This document shows, in pieces, positions 57,601 through 64,000 of a stretch of DNA of 64,000 nucleotides. The notes below the pieces were generated by a model, which saw only the letters and a list, made by a program, of their open reading frames with translations, did no database searches and was not told the origin of the DNA. The stretch is from the NCBI RefSeq assembly GCF_002723915.1, contig NZ_BEWL01000009.1, positions 62,001 to 126,000 of the forward strand. Direction: 5' to 3'. The DNA is from Gluconobacter albidus. Lineage in GTDB: Bacteria; Pseudomonadota; Alphaproteobacteria; Acetobacterales; Acetobacteraceae. The position numbers and the translations under genes are program-made. Numbering within the stretch: position 1 is the stretch's first letter; every line of letters begins with the position of its first letter.

Positions 57601-59741
57601 GCTCCCAGGCGGGCCGTAATGTCAGACGGGCGCAGGTCTTCGGGCTGGACCTCTTCAAGGGCTGCGACATTGCGCAGGTAGCGTCGGTCGCGCTCGGCAG
57701 CCTCCCGGGCCTGCGCCAGCTTGGTGCGGACCGCCCCTGACAGGGCCTCGTCGGCCGTCACCCAGACCTCACGGCCACCTGTGCTGCGGATCGGATCGAG
57801 ATAGACCGAGGATCCGAGTTCGGCGAGCACCTCCTCACCCGGGCGGCCAAGAAGCTCCGCCATGCGCTCGACGTCCACGCCGCCTGTGTCGTGCAGAGAG
57901 ACCGCCAGCGCATCATGAGCGCCGTGAACCTCGGGCTCGGACGGCGCCTGAATCACGCGCTCGCTGAAGATCGGACCTGGACGGCCGGTCTGGCTCTTCT
58001 CGTCATACTCTTCGATCGAGCTGACCAGCCACACATCCGGGTCGTCATAGAACGGCTGAAGGTTTGGACGGCGCTGTGTGGACTTCTCCTCACCCGTCTT
58101 TTCATCCACCCGCGTTGTGGTGTTGGTGAGGTTGATCGCTCCGAACTGACGGGCGAAGGCCTGATACGCGCGTTTGAGATCTGCCTGATGCGCACTGTAG
58201 GGCAGGTTTTCCACCTGTGCCCGAAGCACGAGCCGGGCCGCATCCCTGACAGGAATCAGGCCCTTGATGATCGCGGCGTGCTTCTGGAAGATCCCTTCCT
58301 TCTGCTCGCCTTTCTTCACCTTCACCAGCACGGTTTCGCCGTCAATGATCTGGTGCAGCGCGCCCTTGTGCAGCAGGTAGCTCCCCTCTTTCAGCAGGGC
58401 ACCGTCTGCGGCCGTTCCGACGTCGGCGGCGTGGTTCTCCTGCACCGGAGCCATATCGAGCGTCTGCGGGACCGGGAAGCGGGCCAGAGAAGAGAGACGG
58501 CCAAGGGCCAGTGGCAGGGCCTCGTCCAGCATCTGGAGCGGATTGGCCTTGCAGGTGTATTCGGGTCCGAACTGACCGCTCGTCCAGTCATGCCGACCGA
58601 GAACCTGCTGGCCGTTTTCCGCGAAATAGCGGTTGATGTGCAGCGGGCCTTCGCCCTGATCGGTGTCAGCCAGCGCGGCCACGTCCAGCCAGGTGGCATC
58701 GCCTGCATCCTCACCCGGTGCGCGGCGGCGGAACACCAGAACGTCCACCACGACGTCCGTGCCGGCATCGTCGCGCATGGCACCCGCTGGCAGACGCACG
58801 CCGCCCACGAAATCGGCTGTCTCGAATATTGTGCGCCGTGCGCCGGCATCGGACTTGTCCATCGTCCACCGCGACGTGACGAACATCGCCAGCGCTCCGG
58901 GACGCAGACGGGAGATGGACCGGGCGATGAAATAATCATGCAGGGACAGGCCAAGGCGGCCCAGCTCGTCCGTGCCCCGGACCGTGCGGTTGCTGAAGGG
59001 CGGGTTGCCGATCACCAGATCGTAGCGCTCCGCGAGCTTGGCCGTCGTGAAGTCCTCGGACCGGACCCACTGGTTCGGAAACAGCTTGCGCGTGATCCGG
59101 GCCGTCAGCGGGTCGTTCTCGATCGCGGTCCAGGCGGTTTTCGGGGCAAGCTTCGGAGGCACGCTCGCCATGAACAGCCCTGTGCCGCAGCCCGGCTCCA
59201 GCGCACGGCCACCCCTGAAGCCCATTTGTGCGGCCAGATCCCACAGCGCATGGACGATCAGCTCGGGCGTGTAATGGGCGTACTGCGTGGCCCGTGCCAG
59301 ACCCGCCCGCTCCTGCTGGCTGGTCAGTTCCTCAAGCTGGCTGCCAATCTCTTCCCAGCCTGCCCGGAAGGTTTCGCCAGCACGCGGGAACAGGCTGTTG
59401 GCCAGCTCCCCTGCCCCGAACCCGGTGAAGCGGGCGAGGACAGCCTGCTCGTCGGGGCTGGCGTTGCGGTCCTCGGCTTCAAGCGTGGCCAGAAGGCGGA
59501 TCGCCGCAAGATTGTCCCGCGCACGCTCTTTCCAGCCCTGGGCGAGGCCACGCGTTCCGGTCAGGGCGAAGTCCACCTTCGGCAGGACAGCGGGGATCGG
59601 GGCCGGGGCTTTTGCCGCCTGTTGGGCCGCAGCGGCGGCTTCCTCAAGGGCGCGGTCTCCCGGAAGCTCGCCCCAGTACAGATTGGACTGGCTGCCGCCG
59701 AGTGCTGAGGTGTCGAAGAAGCTCAGTTGAGACGTGGACAT
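54603..59741 (-). CDS. Giant N6-adenine methyltransferase-SNF2 helicase fusion (DarB-like)
   Basis: 1712-residue protein. An N6-methyltransferase domain has ALEPGCGTGLFMASVP (about residue 183) and the catalytic DLVIGNPPFSNR (about residue 247). A SNF2/helicase part follows, with Walker A HAVGSGKTFSMC at about residue 886, DEAQ at about residue 1043 and the motif VI-like IIQREGRIERQGNQNP. The layout corresponds to phage P1 DarB-type antirestriction proteins, which protect incoming DNA, and to plasmid proteins called methyltransferase-helicase. This is inferred from layout; methylation specificity is unknown. It is the largest protein of the window and heads the leading-region series. Confidence 0.85.
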   Translation of the reverse strand: MSTSQLSFFDTSALGGSQSNLYWGELPGDRALEEAAAAAQQAAKAPAPIPAVLPKVDFALTGTRGLAQGWKERARDNLAAIRLLATLEAEDRNASPDEQAVLARFTGFGAGELANSLFPRAGETFRAGWEEIGSQLEELTSQQERAGLARATQYAHYTPELIVHALWDLAAQMGFRGGRALEPGCGTGLFMASVPPKLAPKTAWTAIENDPLTARITRKLFPNQWVRSEDFTTAKLAERYDLVIGNPPFSNRTVRGTDELGRLGLSLHDYFIARSISRLRPGALAMFVTSRWTMDKSDAGARRTIFETADFVGGVRLPAGAMRDDAGTDVVVDVLVFRRRAPGEDAGDATWLDVAALADTDQGEGPLHINRYFAENGQQVLGRHDWTSGQFGPEYTCKANPLQMLDEALPLALGRLSSLARFPVPQTLDMAPVQENHAADVGTAADGALLKEGSYLLHKGALHQIIDGETVLVKVKKGEQKEGIFQKHAAIIKGLIPVRDAARLVLRAQVENLPYSAHQADLKRAYQAFARQFGAINLTNTTTRVDEKTGEEKSTQRRPNLQPFYDDPDVWLVSSIEEYDEKSQTGRPGPIFSERVIQAPSEPEVHGAHDALAVSLHDTGGVDVERMAELLGRPGEEVLAELGSSVYLDPIRSTGGREVWVTADEALSGAVRTKLAQAREAAERDRRYLRNVAALEEVQPEDLRPSDITARLGAPWIPVPDVEAFVAEVMGVCTTIHHTMEVATWSVDKSGFSGKAEATSVWGTQRRHAGDLLDDALNQASPKIWDTWRDVNGEHRELNTKETEAAKEKLAAIKTAFETWVWQDTDRAERLVRLYNDAFNNLVPRTFDGSHLKLPGASTAISLRDHQKRVIWRIIAKGSTYMAHAVGSGKTFSMCAAVMEQKRLGLISKGMIVVPGHCLAQMAREFMMLYPNAQILVADETNFVKDKRQRFLARAATGKWDAIVITHDAFKFVPVESAFEQEMVEDQIASYESLLENVNRDDRLSRKRIERLKEGMEAKLKALSSRKDDLVHLGEIGVDQILVDEAQQFRKLSFGTNQSDLKGIDPNGSQRAWDLFVKTRYLAKRNPERVLVMASGSPITNTLGEMFSIQRFMDLPALVERGLHEFDAWAASFGETRTELELQPSGLYKPVTRFSEFVNVADLMAMYRDFADVVQQDDLRRYVKLPEVAGGRREIVVADSGDAFREYQKTLAERIKTIEERTGKPQKGDDILLSVITDARHAAIDLRFVRNWAENDNSNKLNVMIRKVFQIWQDTSANRYTDPETGREYDLPGATQMIFSDLGTESALETRGFSAYRWIRDELIRMGIPRDEIAFMQHYKKSTAKQALFRDMNSGRKRILIGSSATMGTGVNAQQRLIALHHLDVPWLVSDIIQREGRIERQGNQNPVIQLYAYALKGSVDATNWQMLERKQKFICLAMSGDRTIRRLEDVGAEANQFAMAKALASGDERLMQKAGLEAELARLERLQAAHHDDQYNVRRAIDRAERDRDTAQTVIPRLQNDIAKREPTRGEAFCLVRKDREMTEREKAGQWLLSQARLAAKAGEKGKWTLGTIGGFEILCETWRTRFDGEETWDATLGLVLDGRILGMDFDRETSPVGLVSRIENALLRFEAELADARRQVEEAERKLPGYRARVGLAFPEAALLQEKREAMAALEADLAADTQRREEAEKAEAAEAKAALADQAVAVEAA

Positions 59742-59855
59742 GGAAAAACTCCGGACAAGCGGCAGCGCCCGGTGCTGCGCGGAGGCAGACCGGGGGGCCG
59801 GAAAACAGGATCAGTGCGGGGAGAGAGGCGTCAGGCCTCCCGGATCAGTTCGGGG

Positions 59856-60116
59856 TCAGAAGGGACCAAAGCGCAGGCGGATCTGCTCACGCTCGCCCTC
59901 GGACAGGCGGGCCAGCGCGTCACAGTGGTAGGCCGACCCTTCCCGTGCCTTCGTCGCCACGCGCCACCAGGCTTGCGGATCGCTGCAATGCAGACCCACC
60001 AGATGCGTCTCGTCGTTCTCGGGTCCGCAGCCTTCGAGGAGCGTCCAGCCTTCCTTGTGAGCCTGTCTGGGTTCAAAGGCCATGGCCTGTGCGGGGCGTT
60101 CGAGGGTCTCTGACAT
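59856..60116 (-). CDS. Small protein of unknown function
   Basis: 86-residue protein (GWTLLEGCGPENDETHLVGL, then HCSDPQAWWRVATKAREGSA). No family recognised. Preceded by a GC-rich intergenic element and followed 115 nt later by the methyltransferase-helicase gene. Confidence 0.6.
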   Translation of the reverse strand: MSETLERPAQAMAFEPRQAHKEGWTLLEGCGPENDETHLVGLHCSDPQAWWRVATKAREGSAYHCDALARLSEGEREQIRLRFGPF

Positions 60117-60139
60117 CGTCTTTATTTCCTTTCCTGACC

Positions 60140-60240
60140 CTCTCCGGCGAGCGCAGGACAGCGCGACCTGCCAGAGCGACGCGCAGCGTCGGGACCGCCC
60201 GGCCCGCAGCGTAGCGAGGACACGGACGGACCCACCTCTT
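60140..60240. repeat. GC-rich intergenic element, family member 2
   Basis: GCGAGGACACG at 60214-60224 followed by GACGGACCCACCTCTTGCGG. Lies directly upstream of the gene at 59856-60116. Confidence 0.65.
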
Positions 60241-60313
60241 GCGGGGCGGGCTGGCCTGTGCTGCCCCCTCCCCTCCTTTTCCTTTTTTAACCTTCTGTTT
60301 TTTCTACTTTTTT

Positions 60314-61284
60314 CTAATTCGGCCCTGCCCCCTGCCCGAACGCTCCGGCCGGTAGCTCCCAGGCCGGTGTGAGGACGGTCGGGATCGGTCGCGACGACAG
60401 GCACGCGCGGGCCAGATCGGGCGCTGACAGTGCAGCGTCATACGGCCTGCCCTGCTCCGCGAGCTGCTCCAGGGAGACGGTCCGCTTGATCGTGCAGCCG
60501 AACTGCTGCTCGTACTGCACGAGGCGTTCAAAGCGGGCAGGATCGAGCCAGCGGATCGTTGCAAACTGCCGCGCATCGCCAAAAATACAGGTGGCACAGG
60601 ACAGCCTGGAGAAGCCGATGCGGTATGGCAGCGCCGGCATCACGTTCCAGCGCTTCAGACTCTCCCAGACCTGCGCCTCGCTCCACTGGTGGACCGGCCG
60701 CCAGTGATCGACATGCCGGCGACGGCGGGTGCCATGTCGCGTGTCCGTGCGGTGCGGTTCAAAGGCGGCATAGCGGCACGGTTGGGGCTTTCCTCGGCCC
60801 GCTCGCCCGTTACGAACAGCGTGCGCCGGTTCAGAAAGCGCTCCTGCCCGCGCAAGGAGCGATCGGCGACGTCAATCTTGGTGACGCTGGAGCACCATCG
60901 GGTCGTCAGGCTGGCGGAGACCTGAGGGAACCGCAGACGTGTGCCGTTTGGCCCCTCCCCGCCTGTACGGATCAGCCCGTCAGGGCTTTCGAAAAGGACA
61001 GGCGCCGTCGGGGCAGCGTTGCGGAGCATCTCCCGCTCGAAGCCGCCCTCTCGCCAGGAGCGATAGAGCGGCAGTCCGAAATCCTGCGCCAGCGCGCTCA
61101 CATAGGGCGAGGTGGAGGGCCAGTCCATGAAGGATGGCCCCTGCCCGTCCACCTCGTGGTGCCACAGTTCCAGGCGGTCCTGCGGAGCACCGGCTTCAAG
61201 GAGGGTGAGAAGGCAGGCGATGCCGTCTTTCCCGCCCGACACGGCCACGATGATGCTGTCATAGGAGGTCAGATCCGGCGTCAT
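60314..61284 (-). pseudogene. PAPS-reductase/DndC-like sulfurtransferase, split by a frameshift
   Basis: The first part, starting ATG 61284, has the ATP-PPi loop SIIVAVSGGKDGIACLLTLL and GERAEESPNRAA. From about 60777 the frame must shift by one base to continue as AAFEPHRTDTR, HVDHWRPVHQWSEAQVWESL, YRIGFSRLSCATCIFGDARQ and end at 60314. Joined, it is about 323 residues and fits the phosphoadenosine phosphosulfate reductase-like family, with Cys near the C-terminus. The lost base is in the run GCGG-CACG around 60773-60777. It could be a true pseudogene or a sequencing error. Related plasmid and phage proteins modify DNA or tRNA, or resist restriction. Confidence 0.78.
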
Positions 61285-61658
61285 GGCACAAACCTGCTGA
61301 CAGGAGCACCTGTCCGGACAGAGCGACACATCAGGGCGCTGGGGACAGGAGCGGCGCGGAGCACGAGTGGCTTTACATGCCGGTTATCCCAGCTCAGGCC
61401 TTCGCAGCGTGAGAGGAGTCCAAGCTGGGTCGCTGCCTCATCCCTGCACGCACACACCCGCTCATTGCCGCCCGTACTGCGACGGCAGGGCTCATGGGCT
61501 GGCGCGTTGCAGCCCGTGCAGGCGATGGTCAGAGCCGGATCGCCACCTTCCCAGTGCTCATTGCACTTGCGGCAGGACACAGGCTCCTGGGTGTCGGTCC
61601 AGCGCATGGGCGGCCGACCGCGTGGAGTTGGGACATAAGGAAGGTAATGACGGCGCAT
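61281..61658 (-). CDS. Cysteine-rich zinc-ribbon protein
   Basis: 125-residue protein with many Cys pairs: SCRKCNEHWE, ACTGCNAPAHEPCRR and RVCACRDE, which probably bind zinc. Its stop overlaps the start of the PAPS-reductase-like gene (ATGA). It is the first gene of the minus-strand run. A DNA-binding or partner-binding role is inferred. Confidence 0.68.
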   Translation of the reverse strand: MRRHYLPYVPTPRGRPPMRWTDTQEPVSCRKCNEHWEGGDPALTIACTGCNAPAHEPCRRSTGGNERVCACRDEAATQLGLLSRCEGLSWDNRHVKPLVLRAAPVPSALMCRSVRTGAPVSRFVP

Positions 61659-61739
61659 GATGCTCGATCCATTTCTGGTTTTTGAACATCGTCGCGTCCG
61701 GCTGGGGGCTGCTCAGACTGCAACAGTGCCGCGTAGCGG

Positions 61740-61815
61740 CAGGATCAACGCGGCCCGCAGTCACGCGCAGGCGGCGCAGCCGGCGAGCATGGCGAGGACA
61801 CGCGTTGACCCACCT
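61740..61815. repeat. GC-rich intergenic element, family member 3
   Basis: GCGAGGACACG at 61792-61802 followed by CGTTGACCCACCTGTTGCGG; preceded by GGCGGCGCAGCCGG. Directly upstream of the zinc-ribbon gene. Confidence 0.6.
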
Positions 61816-61950
61816 GTTGCGGGCTGGGCAGCTCCCAGCCAGCCCTTCCCTCCCCTTTCCTCCCTTTAACCTTTCTCTTTTCTCTTAAATCTTTTCGTCT
61901 CCATCATCCTCTCATCCGCGGTTAACTAACGTTTTCATGCTTCGGGTGTT

Positions 61951-62069
61951 ATTCCGGTTCGGGATATATTACCGGTATCGGAAACTAATTAGGTTATTGA
62001 TTTAATTCCGGTAATGGATATATATCAGATTAGCGAAACGATTCCGGTTATGGATTTAATACCGGTTAT
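61951..62069 (+). repeat. Partition-site iterons upstream of parA
   Basis: Direct repeats of ATTCCGGTWATGGATWTA-like sequence at 61951 (ATTCCGGTTCGGGATATAT), 62005 (ATTCCGGTAATGGATATAT) and 62041 (ATTCCGGTTATGGATTTA), with two short ACCGGT copies (61971 and 62060). AT-rich spacing. Typical of a parS/parC centromere that also serves as operator. Confidence 0.78.
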
Positions 62070-62090
62070 TGCAAAAATCTGGAGGGATTG

Positions 62091-62759
62091 ATGCCCGTAA
62101 TTGTGATGGCTAGTCCGAAGGGGGGAGTAGGAAAGTCGACCTGCGCCGTTCTGTTGGCTACTGAGTTTGCACGAATGAACGCCGAGGTGACGGTTCTTGA
62201 TTGCGATCCAAATCACTCGCTGACACGTTGGGCGTCCCGAAACATTCCACCCGGTATTCGTCTGGTATCGGACGTGGGCCGGTCCGAAATCGTTCAGACA
62301 ATCAAACGAGCCGATGGCGATGGAAAGATCGTCATAGTTGATCTCGAAGGTGTCGCTTCTCAACTTGTCAGTCGTGCCATATCTCAGGCTGACCTCGTGA
62401 TTGTACCGATGCAGGCAACAGCCTTAGACGCTGAGATCGGTTCAGAAGCCTTGGCTCTCGTGAGAGAAGAAGAGGATGCCTTGGGAAGGACGATCCGGCA
62501 CGCTGTGGTACTTACAAAGACGAGTGCTGCGATAAAAAGCCGCGTTCAGAAGGATCTTGAAAGCCAGCTCCAATCAGAAGGCATCGACCTCATACAGCCA
62601 TCATTAGTCTCCAGGGCCGCTTTTTCCGAGCTGTTTGCCTATGGCGGCGATTTGACGTCGATGCTGGAAAACAAAGAGATGACGACAGGCGGAAAAGTGG
62701 ACAAGGCTCTAGAAAACGCTAGAGGCTTTGCGGAGGCTGTATATGACCGGCTCAAATAG
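62091..62759 (+). CDS. parA: ParA-type partition ATPase
   Basis: 222-residue small ParA. Deviant Walker A KGGVGKSTCAVLLA (about residues 9-22, with signature Lys), Walker A' region and VTVLDCDPNHSLTRWA (Walker B). No N-terminal helix-turn-helix, so it is the ParA type that leaves repression to its partner. ATG at 62091 has GGAGGG upstream. The next gene overlaps its end by 17 bases. Iterons lie upstream and downstream of the pair. Confidence 0.9.
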   Translation: MPVIVMASPKGGVGKSTCAVLLATEFARMNAEVTVLDCDPNHSLTRWASRNIPPGIRLVSDVGRSEIVQTIKRADGDGKIVIVDLEGVASQLVSRAISQADLVIVPMQATALDAEIGSEALALVREEEDALGRTIRHAVVLTKTSAAIKSRVQKDLESQLQSEGIDLIQPSLVSRAAFSELFAYGGDLTSMLENKEMTTGGKVDKALENARGFAEAVYDRLK

Positions 62760-63021
62760 ATTGGCAGGACTACGTGCACGTCCGAAAGACGAAAGCGTAC
62801 ATCAAACGAAAATAGTGGATGCTGTGGGCGAGGCACATGGCTTTTTAGATCGTACTCCACGACGTAAGCCCGGTCGGAAACCTAGCCCTCGGACCTATCA
62901 GATTCATCCCAAGATCATGCCAGAGATTGGAGACGCGATAGCGGGTGAGGCCGAGCGTTTAGGCATTACACAAGGCGCACTGATCGAGATCATGTGGCGT
63001 TCCTACAGCGAACGAAAATAA
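62743..63021 (+). CDS. parB: ParB/ParG-like partner of ParA
   Basis: 92-residue basic protein with a disordered, Arg/Lys-rich N-terminus (RTPRRKPGRKPSPRTY) and a C-terminal helical DNA-binding part with ribbon-helix-helix look (PEIGDAIAGEAERLGITQGA). Starting ATG 62743 lies inside the end of parA. Such small proteins (ParG, KorA types) bind the flanking iterons, which overlap this operon on both sides. Confidence 0.8.
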   Translation: MTGSNRLAGLRARPKDESVHQTKIVDAVGEAHGFLDRTPRRKPGRKPSPRTYQIHPKIMPEIGDAIAGEAERLGITQGALIEIMWRSYSERK

Positions 63022-63035
63022 GAAGATCATTATAA

Positions 63036-63103
63036 ATACCGGGAATAATTCCGTTACCCGAATTAAATAACTGACCGGAATTAAATATTATACCGGTATT
63101 ATA
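63036..63103 (+). repeat. Partition-like repeats downstream of parB
   Basis: Short copies with the CCGG core: ACCGGGAATAAT (63038), CCGTTACC (63051), ACCGGAATTAAAT (63074) and ACCGGTATTA (63092). They are related to the upstream iterons but shorter. A second partition complex site is plausible. Confidence 0.6.
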
Positions 63104-63148
63104 TCTTAGTCCACAGACTTAGTTATGTCTGAGACGTTCCTGATATGC

Positions 63149-63190
63149 CAAGAGTCCTTGTCTAACCTAGCTTTCAAGAGACTCTTGGCA
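63149..63190. other. Inverted repeat before imuA
   Basis: CCAAGAGTC and GACTCTTGG separated by about 23 nt, upstream of imuA. No T-run. Could be an operator or part of a promoter-proximal hairpin. Confidence 0.4.
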
Positions 63191-63230
63191 AGGATACCGT
63201 TGATAATTCTCTTGCGCTTCGCCTTCGTTT

Positions 63231-63245
63231 GTTCTTTTTATGTTC
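63231..63245 (+). promoter_or_regulatory. LexA (SOS) box of imuA
   Basis: GTTC-TTTTTAT-GTTC at 63231-63245 is a perfect match to the alphaproteobacterial LexA site (GTTC-N7-GTTC). It lies 19 nt before the imuA ATG, so the gene should be induced by DNA damage. Confidence 0.88.
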
Positions 63246-63263
63246 TCGTTAAGGAGAACAAAG

Positions 63264-64000
63264 ATGACAACGGACGCCGTGGCGCGACTGCGCGAGCAGG
63301 TCCGACGCCTGGAGCGTCGAAGCCTTCCTCATTCCCATACTGACACCCTACCTACCGGGCATTCTGCCGTCGATGACCATCTCGGCGGTGGCCTCAAAAC
63401 GGGTAGCCTGCATGACTTTCTGATCTCCGATCCTCTGGAGACGGGGGCCAGTCTCGCCATGCTGCTGCCCATCCTGAAAGAGGGCAGGGGGCCGGTCTTC
63501 TGGATCAGCGACACATCTGCCGAACTGAACGCCTGCGGGCTGCATCAGTCCGGTGTTTCACTCGAATATCTGGTCTGCATTGAAACGGACCCGGCCAACC
63601 TGCTGTCGGTCGCCGAAGACATCTTGCGCGGCCCAGAACGCGCACTGGCCGTGATCGCCGGACGTCACGTCCCAACGCTCAAGGAAATCCGCCGCCTCAA
63701 TCTGGCTGTGGAGGCGAGTGGAAATACAGGCTTTTTCCTGCGCTCTGCGCCTCTCGCACAAGCGCCTGGAAAAGACCCCTGTGCGTGCGCCACGCGGTGG
63801 CGGGTCGTCTCCCATCCTTCATCGCCTAAAACGCTTCCGGGACTGGCCATGCCGCGTCCCGGTTCCCGACGCCTTTCTGCCGCGCTGTTGCGGGTGAGGG
63901 GAGGCCGCCCTGCTCACTGGATCCTCGACTGCACCGATCATGCGCCGCTTTCTCGCTCTCTGGATGCCCTTCTGGCGCACCGAGCGCCTCCAGCTCTCCC
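63264..64000 (+). CDS. imuA: ImuA-like inducible-mutagenesis protein, 3' partial
   Basis: Frame from ATG 63264 (AAGGAG upstream) stays open to the end of the window, giving 245 residues. It starts MTTDAVARLREQVRRLERRS, as ImuA/SulA-like proteins do, and continues with VDDHLGGGLKTGSLHDFL, WISDTSAELNACGL and PTLKEIRRLNLAVEAS, fitting the RecA-like ImuA fold. ImuA acts with ImuB and DnaE2 in SOS-dependent translesion synthesis. A LexA box upstream supports the assignment. imuB and dnaE2 would be expected beyond 64000. A mutagenesis cassette on a conjugative plasmid is notable. Confidence 0.8.
   Translation, partial: MTTDAVARLREQVRRLERRSLPHSHTDTLPTGHSAVDDHLGGGLKTGSLHDFLISDPLETGASLAMLLPILKEGRGPVFWISDTSAELNACGLHQSGVSLEYLVCIETDPANLLSVAEDILRGPERALAVIAGRHVPTLKEIRRLNLAVEASGNTGFFLRSAPLAQAPGKDPCACATRWRVVSHPSSPKTLPGLAMPRPGSRRLSAALLRVRGGRPAHWILDCTDHAPLSRSLDALLAHRAPPAL

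Noticed and set aside
57891-59708. 605-residue plus-strand open frame
   Set aside because: It lies fully opposite the methyltransferase-helicase, whose motifs are unmistakable; the plus-strand frame has no domain or ribosome site.
1-64000. tRNA, rRNA or replication initiator gene
   Set aside because: None recognised on either strand; the BRO-type and ParB-like genes were considered as replication genes but lack Rep features.

Overview
The window looks like part of a large, GC-rich conjugative plasmid of an alphaproteobacterium, probably an acetic acid bacterium (Acetobacteraceae). This is inferred from a MucR-family regulator, an ImuA-type gene preceded by the alphaproteobacterial LexA box (GTTC-N7-GTTC), and the overall gene style. 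No rRNA, tRNA or CRISPR array was seen, and no replication initiator was recognised.

Layout. (1) 1-18.2 kb: an I-type (Dot/Icm, IncI Tra/Trb-like) type IVB secretion system in two blocks, dotI-dotH-dotG-dotF-dotE-icmD-dotN-dotO and dotD-dotC-dotB-icmT-icmS-transglycosylase-dotM-unknown-dotL, separated by a relBE-type toxin-antitoxin pair. (2) 18.3-22.8 kb: an AT-richer, foreign-looking five-gene operon on the minus strand (beta-propeller, HTH_42/YcaQ-like DNA glycosylase, MFS transporter, and a two-subunit TPP decarboxylase), resembling a small export, self-resistance and biosynthesis cassette. (3) 23.2-31.3 kb: mobilization module with a MobF relaxase-helicase and accessory gene, a BRO-type protein, a probable oriT with eleven 11-bp-phased iterons, TraK/TraL/TraM-like genes, and a second transglycosylase. 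(4) 31.8-33.5 kb: a VbhA/Fic toxin-antitoxin pair with altered key residues. (5) 33.5-61.7 kb: a probable leading region. Most genes lie on the minus strand and so point back toward oriT. They include two single-strand binding proteins, small membrane proteins, a ParB-like protein, a DUF3991/Toprim protein, a UvrD-like helicase, an LPD29 protein, a MucR regulator and a 1712-residue methyltransferase-helicase. An AT-richer patch with two HNH-type nucleases interrupts it. (6) 61.9-64 kb: a parA/parB partition locus flanked by iterons, then a LexA-box-controlled imuA that runs off the window.

Two plasmid-wide patterns stand out. First, a conserved element (core AGTCGCAGA, usually with GATNCTT-like bases about 20 nt further on) lies upstream of at least eleven genes or operons on both strands of the transfer and accessory regions, and looks like a shared promoter or activator site. 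Second, the leading region carries three near-identical 547-bp direct repeats, a diverged fourth copy with a compensatory change in a hairpin, and a GC-rich hairpin before many genes. Together these resemble the single-stranded-DNA promoters (Frpo/ssi elements) known from leading regions of F and IncI plasmids. I think this is the most interesting system in the window.

All functional statements rest on reading motifs and gene order; no database search was possible.
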